NCBI GenBank assembly: GCA_945877355.1
Contig: CAMCRT010000020.1
Coordinates: forward strand, 1-33,932
DNA from: an uncultured Mitsuokella sp.
Lineage (GTDB): Bacteria > Bacillota > Negativicutes > Selenomonadales > Selenomonadaceae
DNA: 33,932 bases
Direction of reading: 5' to 3'
Under the pieces are notes generated by a model, which searched no databases, was not told the DNA's origin, and saw only the letters and a program-made list of their open reading frames with translations. Position numbers and translations under genes: made by a program. Of this stretch, positions 1 through 8,634 are shown piece by piece; within the stretch, counting starts at the first letter, position 1; each line of letters starts with the position of its first letter.

Positions 1-53
1 ATATGCAGTTTTCAAAGAACTTTGGGTATTTTGCATGTGGGAAGTTTGAGTTA

Positions 54-82
54 TTGACATTAACGACAAACATAGCGATAAT
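54..82 (+). promoter_or_regulatory. Promoter of the glcD-glcF operon
   Basis: A perfect -35 box TTGACA (54-59) and a -10 box GATAAT (77-82) are separated by 17 bases. This is a housekeeping sigma-70-type promoter 40 bases ahead of the glcD start. The rest of 1-121 holds no gene. Confidence 0.8.
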
Positions 83-121
83 AAAGGAGATAAATAATCT
101 ATCAAAAAGAGAGGGAACAGT

Positions 122-1507
122 ATGCGTAAAGAAGAACTGATTGAAAACCTGAAGGAAATTGTAGGCGACCAATATGTTCAGACGGATCCTGAGGATCTCT
201 ATGCATATTCATACGATGCGACCCCAGGCCATTCCTATATGCCCGACGTGGTCGTAAGTCCTGGGACAACGGAAGAAGTTTCAAAGATTATGAAGCTCGC
301 CAATGAAAACCGCGTTCCTGTTTACACGCGCGGCTCCGGAACAAATCTTTCGGCAGGTACAGCTCCGTTGAAGGGCGGCATCGTATTGCTGATGCTCCGT
401 TTTAACAAGATTATCAATGTTGATTTAGAAAATCTCATTGCAGAGGTAGAGGCAGGTGTCATTGTTCAGGATATCAATGATCATATCGCCCAATTCGGTT
501 TGATTTATCCTCCTGATCCCGGCACAGTGAAGACAGCCAGCCTTGGCGGCACCATTGCAGAGAATTCGGGTGGCCTTCGTGGACTCAAATATGGAATCAC
601 AAAGAATTATGTCCAAGGTCTCGAGGTTGTCCTCGCCAACGGCGATGTCCTTCATACGGGTGGAAAGAACGTCAAGGACGTCTCGGGATACGACATGACA
701 AAACTCTTTACTGGTTCTGAGGGAACCCTTGGCATCGTCACAAAAGCATACCTGAAGCTTGTCCCCGCGCCTGAGGCACAGAAGAGCATGGTGGCTGTCT
801 TTGATACAATCGAGGATGCGGGACGTGCCGTATCGGGTATCATTGCAGCAAAAATCATTCCTGCTACGCTTGAGATTCTCGACAATGCAACGATTCGCAC
901 GGTTGAAGACTTCATGCATGTAGGGCTCCCCACAGATGCCGATGCAATTCTTCTCATCGAGGTGGATGGACACCCTGTCATCGTAGAAGACGATGCAAAG
1001 AAGGTCCTCGCTGTCCTAAAGGAAAACAATGCACGAGAGGTAACACTCGCTCGGGACGCAGAGCATAAGCAGCAGCTTTGGACCGCGCGCCGTATGGCTC
1101 TCCCATGCCTTGCAAAGCTCCGCCCCACCACGTTTGTTGAAGATGCAACGGTTCCTCGCAGCAAGATTCCAGCCTTCCTCAACATTATTAAGAAGGCTGC
1201 AAAGGAACACAATGTAACGATTGGAACATTCGGTCATGCAGGAGATGGCAATATGCATCCTACCATTGTGTGTGACCTCCGGGATGAGGAAGAGACGAAA
1301 CGTGTACGTGCAGCTATGGATGATATTTTCCGCGGCGCTGTGGAGCTTGGCGGTACGCTTTCCGGTGAGCATGGCATCGGGCTTGGAAAACTTCCCTGGA
1401 TGGAGCTCCAGCACGGAAAGGAAGGCATGGCAGCAATGCGTGCCATCAAGCGTGCCCTTGACCCGAACCTCATTTTGAACCCTGGTAAGCTTTTAGGAGA
1501 GTGCTGA
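122..1507 (+). CDS. glcD: FAD-linked 2-hydroxyacid oxidase subunit (GlcD-like glycolate/D-lactate dehydrogenase)
   Basis: Flavin subunit that oxidises a 2-hydroxyacid (glycolate or D-lactate) and passes electrons to the Fe-S partner encoded next. The 461 residues match the GlcD/D-LDH family length. The N-terminal half is a PCMH-type FAD-binding domain with the nucleotide-binding stretch GSGTNLSAG at residues 71-79. The C-terminal FAD-oxidase domain carries HAGDGNMHP (372-380) and GEHGIGLGK (415-423), which hold the active-site histidines of the family. The ATG is preceded by a GAGAGGG ribosome binding site. The glcF gene begins 2 bases after this stop, so the two are co-transcribed and probably translationally coupled. 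There is no glcE (second flavin subunit) beside it. Substrate cannot be settled from sequence: lactate and glycolate enzymes look alike here. Confidence 0.9.
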   Translation: MRKEELIENLKEIVGDQYVQTDPEDLYAYSYDATPGHSYMPDVVVSPGTTEEVSKIMKLANENRVPVYTRGSGTNLSAGTAPLKGGIVLLMLRFNKIINVDLENLIAEVEAGVIVQDINDHIAQFGLIYPPDPGTVKTASLGGTIAENSGGLRGLKYGITKNYVQGLEVVLANGDVLHTGGKNVKDVSGYDMTKLFTGSEGTLGIVTKAYLKLVPAPEAQKSMVAVFDTIEDAGRAVSGIIAAKIIPATLEILDNATIRTVEDFMHVGLPTDADAILLIEVDGHPVIVEDDAKKVLAVLKENNAREVTLARDAEHKQQLWTARRMALPCLAKLRPTTFVEDATVPRSKIPAFLNIIKKAAKEHNVTIGTFGHAGDGNMHPTIVCDLRDEEETKRVRAAMDDIFRGAVELGGTLSGEHGIGLGKLPWMELQHGKEGMAAMRAIKRALDPNLILNPGKLLGEC

Positions 1508-1509
1508 TC

Positions 1510-2832
1510 ATGGCGGAAGAGAAAACTATAACGGCAGAGGATCTCAATGCGCAGGATGCTACGCTCCTTCGCGACCTTGAGGATGCTTTGGCAAACTGCA
1601 TGAAATGTGGTAACTGTCAGGCTGTCTGCCCCATTTATCGTGAGACACGTCAGGAAAATATGGTGGCCCGCGGAAAGATTTCACTGATGCAAGGTGTCCT
1701 TTCTGGGAAAATGCCTGTTTCAGCAAATTTCGACCATATCATGGCCATGTGCTTGAATTGCAAGAGCTGTGCAGCGAACTGCCCTTGCGGTGTCGAGGCA
1801 GACGAGCTTATTCTCCGAGGCAGAAATGCTGCGGTAAAAGCACGCGGTCTTCATCCCATCAAAAAAAATGTCTTCCGTCTGCTTGCAAATCGTTCCCTTT
1901 TTGATGCTGCCCTCAAGCTCGGCGGCATGTTCGGCTGGATGACATTCAAGGAGGTTCCTGGCAAAAACGCTGTCAAATCCCGCCTCCCGATGCCTGGCAT
2001 GGATCCCGATCGGACCACACCACCCCTTGCCGCAAAGCCTCTTCGCAGCCAGTACCCCGAGGTCATAAAATGTGATAATCCAAAATACCGGGTTGCATTC
2101 TTCACGGGCTGCACCATCAATTACATGTACACGGATATGGGAAAGGCTGTCATCGATGTGCTTCACGCAAATGATGTAGAAATCGTCCTTCCCCCAAAGC
2201 AGCACTGCTGCGGAACTCCGGTCCATGTCTCTGGAGAATTTGACCTTGCCAATGAAATGGCAAAGAATATGATTGCAGTCTTCGAAAATCTTGACGTGGA
2301 CTACATCGTTGGTGCCTGTGGCTCCTGTGTGGAGGCTCTCAAGCACTATCCGAATTGGTTGAAGGATGAGCCTGAATGGAAGGCTCGTGCTGAAAAGATG
2401 GCTGCGAAGGTTCGAGAAATTAGTGAGCTTCTCATGGAAAGGGGCTATCGCACGGATATCCTAGGGCCAGTTAATAAGAAGGTCACGATGCACGATCCAT
2501 GCCACATGGTACGCGGTCTCGGCATTACAAAGGAGCCCCGCGATGTCTTGAAGTCTATCCCTGGACTTGAATTCATCGAGATGAAGGAACATGATCGCTG
2601 CTGCGGCTCCGGTGGATCCTTCTGTATGGCGCACTATGAGATGAGCCGAGAAATCAACGACAGGAAGTGTGCCAATATCGACGCGACACATGCGGATCTT
2701 GTGGCGACAAGCTGCCCAAGTTGTCGTATGCACATCACCGACGGCATCATTCACAATAAAATGCCCCAGGTTGTTTATCACCCGATTCAGATTCTTGCTG
2801 AATCTTACTATGCAGGTGGTTACAAAGGATAA
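1510..2832 (+). CDS. glcF: Fe-S electron-transfer subunit of 2-hydroxyacid oxidase (GlcF-like)
   Basis: Electron-transfer partner of the flavin subunit upstream, related to GlcF, GlpC and LutA. Two 4Fe-4S ferredoxin motifs lie near the N-terminus: C30-x2-C33-x2-C36-x3-C40-P and C81-x2-C84-x2-C87-x3-C91-P. Two cysteine-rich CCG domains follow, with HCCGTP in the middle and HDPCH...CCGSGGSF near the C-terminus; these domains commonly bind further Fe-S clusters in this family. I chose the ATG at 1510 (440 aa) over the in-frame GTG at 1501, because AGGAG at 1495-1499 sits 10 bases before the ATG and would almost touch the GTG. No membrane segment is evident, so it is probably a peripheral protein. 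The electron acceptor (quinone or other) is unknown. Confidence 0.9.
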   Translation: MAEEKTITAEDLNAQDATLLRDLEDALANCMKCGNCQAVCPIYRETRQENMVARGKISLMQGVLSGKMPVSANFDHIMAMCLNCKSCAANCPCGVEADELILRGRNAAVKARGLHPIKKNVFRLLANRSLFDAALKLGGMFGWMTFKEVPGKNAVKSRLPMPGMDPDRTTPPLAAKPLRSQYPEVIKCDNPKYRVAFFTGCTINYMYTDMGKAVIDVLHANDVEIVLPPKQHCCGTPVHVSGEFDLANEMAKNMIAVFENLDVDYIVGACGSCVEALKHYPNWLKDEPEWKARAEKMAAKVREISELLMERGYRTDILGPVNKKVTMHDPCHMVRGLGITKEPRDVLKSIPGLEFIEMKEHDRCCGSGGSFCMAHYEMSREINDRKCANIDATHADLVATSCPSCRMHITDGIIHNKMPQVVYHPIQILAESYYAGGYKG

Positions 2833-2890
2833 ATACAGGCAGTCTCATTACAACAGTCAGCTTTCTTTGCTTGCTTTCTGTTGTCTTACA

Positions 2891-2927
2891 AAAATAAGGC
2901 AGAGCAATCCGCTCTGCCTTATTTTTT
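2891..2927. terminator. Bidirectional terminator between glcF and rng
   Basis: A perfect 15-bp inverted repeat (2891-2905 with 2911-2925) and a 5-base loop, flanked by A on the left and T on the right, so it can end transcripts from both sides. It lies between the convergent glcF and rng genes. Confidence 0.9.
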
Positions 2928-2971
2928 GTGCCCGTATCAGGAAACGAAGTATATTCCATCACATCCTTTGT

Positions 2972-4411
2972 CTACGTCATTTGAAGAATGGAATACGCCT
3001 CTGGATGTATGTCATCATGTGTGTCTATCTTTATTGCTACTCCGTAATCGGAAGCCAGTCGTGCCATGAGATCGTGCTCTCGCAAATATTTTTCTACCAG
3101 TCCATGCACCTTTATTTCATAGCCTTCTTTTGCATGTGAAACGGCCTCCATACGACGAATAGAGCGACTGATGCGAATTGCGACAGTTTCAGCAGATTCC
3201 ACATACCCCTTCCCATGACAGATCGGGCAGTCTGAATATACAAGCTCTGCAAAGTTCGAGCGCGCCTTTTTCCGCGTGATCTCCACAAGACCGAGGGATG
3301 TAATGTCCACCACGTTTGTTTTTTGTGGATCGCATTTAGTTAGAGAACGCAGTTCCTCGAGAAGCTTGTCCCGTTGCCCTTCATCTTCCATATCAATAAA
3401 GTCAATTAGGACGATTCCACCAATATCACGCAGGCGAATCTGCTTTGCAATTTCCTGAGCTGCTTCAATATTTGTCCTATATACGGTTTCTCCTAGATTG
3501 CTTTTTCCCGTGTATTTTCCTGTATTCACATCGATGACAGTCATTGCCTCTGTCTTATCGATGACGAGGAATCCGCCAGAATGAAGTGGAACCTCTCTTT
3601 CCCCCATGTGCTCGATTTCCCTGTCGATTCCATAGGCATGAAAAAGCATATATTTTTCTGGATAAAGCTTAATGCGCGGCAAAAGCTCAGGCGATAATAT
3701 CTTTACGAAATCACGCACACGTTCATATGTGCCAGCATCATCCACAAGAAACTCATCAATTTCTTCTGTGAATCGATCTCGAATGAAGCGAATCAACAAA
3801 TCGGCATCCCGATATAAGAGCGTCCCACCGTCGTGTAATTGAAATCTCGCAGAAATACTTTTCCACAGATGCAACAAATACGCAACATCCTTCTTTAGGA
3901 TTTCCTGTTCCATGCCTTCCGCAACGGTCCGGACAATCAGGCCCATCCCTTTCGGCAGAAGCTCTTCCGCAAGCCCTGATAAGCGCTTACGTTCCACCTC
4001 ATTCGTAATCCGCCTGGATACTCCAATATACTCTGCGTTCGGCATCAACACCATATATCGTCCTGGAAGTGATATATGCGTAGAGGCCCGCGGCCCCTTT
4101 GAGCCACGTGCATCCTTTATGATTTGCACGGGAATTCGCTGGCCGATATGTACTTTTTGATCATTTTGCAAAACAGCCTTGTGATGCTTCCCGTCTCCTA
4201 GGAAGAGAAACGCATTTTTCTTTGTCCCAATATCCACAAAAGCTGCCTGCATTCCTGGCAAGACATTCTCTATGGACCCTTTGTAAATATTTCCTACAAT
4301 ATGCTCATGGGTGCTTCGCTCAAATTCTATGGTATCAAGACTGTCCCCTACGACCAATGCAACCCTCGTTTCCTCCGGCTCTACACTCACAAGAATTCTT
4401 TTCATAACCAC
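2972..4411 (-). CDS. rng: Ribonuclease G (RNase E/G family)
   Basis: Endoribonuclease that cuts single-stranded AU-rich RNA and takes part in rRNA maturation and mRNA decay in the cytoplasm. The 479 residues match RNase G (about 490) rather than full RNase E, which has a long C-terminal tail. An S1-type RNA-binding domain occupies roughly residues 38-120. The catalytic core has VIDVNTGKY (D294) and IVLIDFIDM (D337/D340), the acidic metal-binding residues of the family. The zinc-link motif CPICHGKG (C395, C398) supports dimer formation. The GTG at 4411 lies 9 bases after GGAGG (4421-4425); an ATG two codons later gives the family-like start MKRILVSVEPEE but sits 15 bases from it. The gene follows the radical SAM gene by 50 bases, a pairing I recall as common in Firmicutes. 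Confidence 0.93.
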   Translation of the reverse strand: MVMKRILVSVEPEETRVALVVGDSLDTIEFERSTHEHIVGNIYKGSIENVLPGMQAAFVDIGTKKNAFLFLGDGKHHKAVLQNDQKVHIGQRIPVQIIKDARGSKGPRASTHISLPGRYMVLMPNAEYIGVSRRITNEVERKRLSGLAEELLPKGMGLIVRTVAEGMEQEILKKDVAYLLHLWKSISARFQLHDGGTLLYRDADLLIRFIRDRFTEEIDEFLVDDAGTYERVRDFVKILSPELLPRIKLYPEKYMLFHAYGIDREIEHMGEREVPLHSGGFLVIDKTEAMTVIDVNTGKYTGKSNLGETVYRTNIEAAQEIAKQIRLRDIGGIVLIDFIDMEDEGQRDKLLEELRSLTKCDPQKTNVVDITSLGLVEITRKKARSNFAELVYSDCPICHGKGYVESAETVAIRISRSIRRMEAVSHAKEGYEIKVHGLVEKYLREHDLMARLASDYGVAIKIDTHDDIHPEAYSILQMT

Positions 4412-4461
4412 GTACGCTCACCTCCAATCCATCATGCTTTTTCGTCCGTTCTATTTGAAGG

Positions 4462-7092
4462 CTAGTCAATCGTCTCCATAAGGGTCCGTCCTTTCGAGAA
4501 GAGTCCGGTCCGTGTGATACGTGCCTGCTCAGGACGGACGGATAATCCAAAACGGTCTACAAGCAACGTCAATATTTCAATGGGTTTGACACTTCCCTGC
4601 TTTGTCACGGAGATATCCATATCAAGCGAAATTTCGGCCCCATCGATTTTTAACTGTAGTGGGCGAAGCAGAAATTTCTTTGTCTCAATATCCCTTTGTT
4701 TTTTCGGGGTCACTCGATGGAAAATAGCAGATTTTACCTGATTATATAAAGAAACAGCTTGCTCTGCAGCTTCCTTGCCCCCCACATATGGGACAGAAAG
4801 TGTATATCTCGCCTCATCTGTCTCATCCATCAAAGCTCTATGTTTTCCCAAAATAGGACGGAGCTGAAGCAGCTGTATGCCCGCCGGAAGATTATCCTTT
4901 AGCTTTTTTATAAGCACGTTCTTCTCGATAGGTTCGCAAAGCTCAAAATCAACATATTCTGCCTCGCTTGCCACGCCAAGAGACAAAGCAGAGGCAAAAG
5001 CCAGCTTCATGTGTGGATTGAATCCTTCTGAATACGCCATTGGAAGTTTCGCTCGGGAAAATATACGGAGAAACAGGTTTGCAAAATCCAAGTGGGAAAG
5101 ATAGCGTAATTCTTCTCCCTTTGTTATCATGGCCCGCCAAATATATCTCTTCTTTTCTGAAGTGTGCGCTGCCGCAGAAATTCGCTCCTGTGTGGTTTCG
5201 TTGGAATCCTCATTTTCCTTGGAATCGTCCCGTGCCGAATCCATCTTGTTCGCATAATCAATGACGTGCACCTTGAGGTTTGGGCAGATACCGCACGCTG
5301 AACATTTCCCACGCCTGCAATCCTCTGTCAAAGCCGCCTCACAGGCCTTCTTCCATTCTCGTTCCAAAAACCCGATATCCACTCCCGGACTTGTAATTGA
5401 CCAGGGCTGTGCTTCCTGAAACGATCTTGTACGTTCGTTATAGTATTTCATGTCAACGGCGCATTCCCGGAAGGCCTCGCGCCATATCTCATCCTTGTAA
5501 AGATCGGACCACCCATCAAACTTCGCACCATTCTTCCATGCCTGATATAGCACCTTAGATAAGCGCCTATCCCCACGTGCAAAGGCCCCTTCTATGACAG
5601 ATAGATGGGCATCGTGATAATGAAAAATAATCGACCGATCTCGAATATGATCCTTCAATAGATTCTGACGACGTTCAAATTCTTCAAGCGGAACCTGTCC
5701 AAACCATTGAAAAGGTGTGTAGGGTTTTGGCACAAAGCATGAGACGGAAATTGTCACCTTGACGCCTCGCCGTCCTCTGATTTCCGTATAAAGATCCACT
5801 ACCCTTTGCGCCAGTTTTGCAATTCCAATAATATCCTCGTCGGTCTCCGTAGGAAGTCCCATCATAAAATAGAGCTTTACCTGACGCCAACCCTGGCGAA
5901 AAGCAGCAGCACAGGCCTCTAAGAGATTTTCTTCCGTGACGCCCTTGTTGATGACATCCCGAAGCCTCTGTGTTCCCGCCTCAGGCGCAAAGGTAAGCCC
6001 AGATTTTCGTACCTGCTGCATCTTGTGGGCAAGCTTTATGGAGAAGCTGTCAATTCGAAGCGATGGCAACGAAAAACTGACTTTCTCTTTTTTGAAGTCC
6101 GCCATGAGATCGTCAACGAGCTCTCCGAGGCAAGAGTAATCGGCAGAAGAGAGCGAGGTCAGACTCATTTCATCATAACCAGAGGAATCCACAAGTGTCC
6201 GCGCCATTTGAAGCAAATGCTCCTTCGTGCGTTCACGTGCAGGCCGGTAGCAAATACCAGCCTGGCAGAATCTGCAACCGCGGGAGCAACCACGAAAAAG
6301 CTCCAGCATGATCCTCTTGTGCACAATATCAATATTCGGCACAACAGGATGTTCAACAGATAGGACCTTATCCATATCATGTACAACCCGCTTTTGAATA
6401 ACGCTTTTTGCTTGCGGATGCAAAGGAATGAGCTTCAAAAAATCCCCATTTTCATTATACGTATCACGATAAAGAGAAGGAACGTATATCCCGTCAATAT
6501 TTAGCAACCGCTCAAGGAAGCTTTTTCTGCCGCCAGGACGCCCTTCTTGAGACCAATCCAGAAAGGCATTCGTCACCTCATTGATGATTTCCTCTCCCTC
6601 TCCAACGATGAAGAAATCAAAGAAATCCGCAATTGGCTCTACATTATAGACGCAAGGGCCGCCTCCAACAATAAATGGATCCTGTTCCTCTCGATCCTTT
6701 GAGAAGATTGCGACCCCTGCCAAATCCAGCATATTCAGCACATTGGAGTAAATCATTTCATACTGTAGGGAAAATCCCCAGAAATCAAATGACTTCAACT
6801 CCGTTTTTGTTTCCAGGGAAAAAAGAGGAATGTTGCGCTCCCGCATTTCCTTTTCCATATCAATCCACGGGGCATAGGCCCGCTCTGCCAGAGTATCCTC
6901 TCGCCTATTCAAGATTTCATATAAAATGGCTAGGCCAAGATTGCTCATTCCAACCTCGTACACATCTGGCAGAGACAGTGCCCATGTGCAAGCTACGTCA
7001 GAATGGGCTTTCGTTGCGGAATTCCATTCCCCGCCTGTATAACGCGAAGGCTTCATCACCTTCTGGAGAACTTCATGATCAAGTGTAACCAT
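4462..7092 (-). CDS. Fused radical SAM protein: TIGR03960-type radical SAM domain plus TIGR03936/DUF2344 domain
   Basis: An 876-residue protein of unknown substrate. Residues 1-250 resemble a B12-binding-like N-terminal region; the radical SAM core follows with the cluster motif C269-x3-C273-x2-C276 (CSRGCRFC). The downstream core includes GLTFAPEAGTQRLRDVINKG and MMGLPTETDEDI, typical of the YgiQ/TIGR03960 group. A second cysteine set lies at C592, C597, C600 and C603. An acidic, low-complexity linker (about 617-647) joins the DUF2344 (TIGR03936) domain at about 650-876. In many genomes these two parts are separate adjacent genes, so the fusion supports joint action. Just downstream is rng, a recurrent neighbour, which hints at RNA or ribosome modification, but this is inference. 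A GGGAG-type ribosome binding site precedes the ATG. Domain identity is secure, function is not. Confidence 0.9.
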   Translation of the reverse strand: MVTLDHEVLQKVMKPSRYTGGEWNSATKAHSDVACTWALSLPDVYEVGMSNLGLAILYEILNRREDTLAERAYAPWIDMEKEMRERNIPLFSLETKTELKSFDFWGFSLQYEMIYSNVLNMLDLAGVAIFSKDREEQDPFIVGGGPCVYNVEPIADFFDFFIVGEGEEIINEVTNAFLDWSQEGRPGGRKSFLERLLNIDGIYVPSLYRDTYNENGDFLKLIPLHPQAKSVIQKRVVHDMDKVLSVEHPVVPNIDIVHKRIMLELFRGCSRGCRFCQAGICYRPARERTKEHLLQMARTLVDSSGYDEMSLTSLSSADYSCLGELVDDLMADFKKEKVSFSLPSLRIDSFSIKLAHKMQQVRKSGLTFAPEAGTQRLRDVINKGVTEENLLEACAAAFRQGWRQVKLYFMMGLPTETDEDIIGIAKLAQRVVDLYTEIRGRRGVKVTISVSCFVPKPYTPFQWFGQVPLEEFERRQNLLKDHIRDRSIIFHYHDAHLSVIEGAFARGDRRLSKVLYQAWKNGAKFDGWSDLYKDEIWREAFRECAVDMKYYNERTRSFQEAQPWSITSPGVDIGFLEREWKKACEAALTEDCRRGKCSACGICPNLKVHVIDYANKMDSARDDSKENEDSNETTQERISAAAHTSEKKRYIWRAMITKGEELRYLSHLDFANLFLRIFSRAKLPMAYSEGFNPHMKLAFASALSLGVASEAEYVDFELCEPIEKNVLIKKLKDNLPAGIQLLQLRPILGKHRALMDETDEARYTLSVPYVGGKEAAEQAVSLYNQVKSAIFHRVTPKKQRDIETKKFLLRPLQLKIDGAEISLDMDISVTKQGSVKPIEILTLLVDRFGLSVRPEQARITRTGLFSKGRTLMETID

Positions 7093-7194
7093 TTCCCATA
7101 CTCCCTATGTACTTCAGTTCAATCGATAAGCCCTACAGGAATAGTACCCTGCACAGGCTTTGTATATTTCATGCCATTCGATACACAAATACAG

Positions 7195-7230
7195 AATGCA
7201 GTCCCTACGCTACCCTATAGGAACTGCATT
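7195..7230 (-). terminator. Terminator of the mre-min-rodA operon
   Basis: Inverted repeat with 13-bp arms (7195-7207 with 7218-7230, one G-U pair) around a 10-base loop. It starts 3 bases past the rodA stop. The T-tract after it is weak. It separates the shape/division operon from the radical SAM gene. The rest of 7093-7194 has no gene; a smaller imperfect hairpin lies at about 7128-7160. Confidence 0.7.
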
Positions 7231-7233
7231 TCT

Positions 7234-8346
7234 TTAAAATTGCAATTTTGATTTTCGCAACTGTATATTCATCAAAATTGCAATCGCAAGTAAATTTGTC
7301 GTCAATGAGCTCACTCCATAGCTCATCAGAGGAAGCGGTATTCCCGTAACAGGCATAATGCCCATTGTCATGCCCACATTGACAAGCACATGGAAGCCAA
7401 TCATACAGGTAATACCGACAGCCAGGAGCCTGCCAAATGCATCACTGGCATCTCGCGCAATCACTGTGCCACGCCACAAAATAACCAGATATAGAAGCAG
7501 CAACACCGTGCAGCCAATAAAACCTGTTTCCTCCCCCACAACTGCAAAAATAAAATCGGTATGGTTTTCTGGCAAGAAATTCAACTGGCTTTGTGTTCCA
7601 CCAAAAAGACCTTTTCCAAAAAGCATGCCAGATCCGATAGCAATCTTGGACTGGATAATATGATAACCAGATCCCAAAGGATCGACATTCGGATCAAGGA
7701 ATACGGTTATCCGCATCTTTTGATAATCCTTCAAAAAATGCCACAGAACAGGCATGGCTGCAATTCCTGCTGCGAAAAATCCCGCCAGCAGGCGCAAATT
7801 GATCCCTGCTGCAAAAATCATGCCAAGGAAAATCGCCATAAAAACGAGAGAGGTGCCAAGATCTGGCTGCTTTAACACCAATAGGAACGGCAATCCCACA
7901 TAGGCCGCAACAGGCAACAAGTCCTGTATGCTATTGATTTTGCCCACCTTATGCTCCAGCACTCCTGCCAGCGATATGATCATAATCAGTTTGGAAAACT
8001 CAGAGGGCTGGATGCTGATGGGTCCTATCATAATCCAACGCTGCGCCCCCAGTGCAGAGTGCCCCAAAATCATGACTGCCAAAAGCAGGATCAGATTGAA
8101 AACATACAGCTTCGTCCCATAGCGTTGCAGCATCTTGTAATCAAAATTCATCAAAAAAGCTGCAAAGGCTATGTTGACAACCGCAAAGATTCCCTGACGT
8201 TCCACATACCAATATCTTTGCTCACTCGGCGTATTGATATGCGTCGCGCTGCCAATGATGAAAAGGCTTATGACAAGAATCCCCAACGTGGAAAACAAAA
8301 GCAAGAAATCCGTTCGTTTTAACAACCGTTTTGTCATGGCTGACAA
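7234..8346 (-). CDS. rodA: Rod-shape peptidoglycan glycosyltransferase RodA (SEDS family)
   Basis: Membrane peptidoglycan polymerase of the elongasome, working with the PBP2 transpeptidase encoded upstream in the same cluster. About ten hydrophobic segments are visible. The SEDS signature LPENHTDFIFAVVGEETGF sits in the large loop and contains the essential Asp; the last helices carry GIPLPLMSYGVSS, also typical. At 370 residues it is close to Bacillus RodA. It could formally be FtsW, but the min/mre/mrdA neighbourhood favours RodA. Start: a TTG at 8346 lies 7 bases after GAGAGG, while an ATG three codons in (8337) lacks a well-placed site; both are possible. The gene follows minE by 13 bases and ends at a terminator. 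Confidence 0.92.
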   Translation of the reverse strand: MSAMTKRLLKRTDFLLLFSTLGILVISLFIIGSATHINTPSEQRYWYVERQGIFAVVNIAFAAFLMNFDYKMLQRYGTKLYVFNLILLLAVMILGHSALGAQRWIMIGPISIQPSEFSKLIMIISLAGVLEHKVGKINSIQDLLPVAAYVGLPFLLVLKQPDLGTSLVFMAIFLGMIFAAGINLRLLAGFFAAGIAAMPVLWHFLKDYQKMRITVFLDPNVDPLGSGYHIIQSKIAIGSGMLFGKGLFGGTQSQLNFLPENHTDFIFAVVGEETGFIGCTVLLLLYLVILWRGTVIARDASDAFGRLLAVGITCMIGFHVLVNVGMTMGIMPVTGIPLPLMSYGVSSLTTNLLAIAILMNIQLRKSKLQF

Positions 8347-8359
8347 AGCCCTGCCTCTC

Positions 8360-8623
8360 TTATTTGTGATGCTTCACACGGTTTACTGGTATATTCGCAA
8401 CAAGCGCAACAGAATCCGCATCCTGCTCCAACGCAATGTCCATATCTTCCTGATCAATATCCATGTATGTCGAAATAACGCGGATGATATCGTTCTTAAG
8501 ATTTATCATGAGCTCTGGAGAAATATTCGCATGGTCATGAATCAAAACCATTTTCAATCGATCCCGTGCTATTTTCCCGCTACGTTCCTTCTTGCCAAAC
8601 AGCTTCATTAACGATTCAATCAC
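8360..8623 (-). CDS. minE: Cell division topological specificity factor MinE
   Basis: MinE stimulates the MinD ATPase and drives the MinCD inhibitor off midcell. I place the start at the GTG at 8623, giving an 87-residue protein beginning MIESLMKLFGKKERS, because GAGGGAG lies 6 bases before it and the amphipathic N-terminus then matches the MinE membrane-targeting sequence. A longer reading from the GTG at 8638 would overlap the minD stop by 4 bases. The middle, ARDRLKMVLIHDHANISPE, is the anti-MinCD helix/strand region, and the C-terminal half is the topological specificity domain. A complete MinCDE set fits a diderm (oscillating) system rather than the Bacillus MinJ/DivIVA arrangement; oscillation itself is inference. 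Confidence 0.92.
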   Translation of the reverse strand: MIESLMKLFGKKERSGKIARDRLKMVLIHDHANISPELMINLKNDIIRVISTYMDIDQEDMDIALEQDADSVALVANIPVNRVKHHK

Positions 8624-8634
8624 GATGAGCTCCC

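Noticed and set aside
7128-7160. Imperfect hairpin in the leader of the radical SAM gene
   Set aside because: AGCC/GGCT and TGCAGG/CCTGTA pair around an 8-base loop, but there is no T-run and no known motif. It could be chance.
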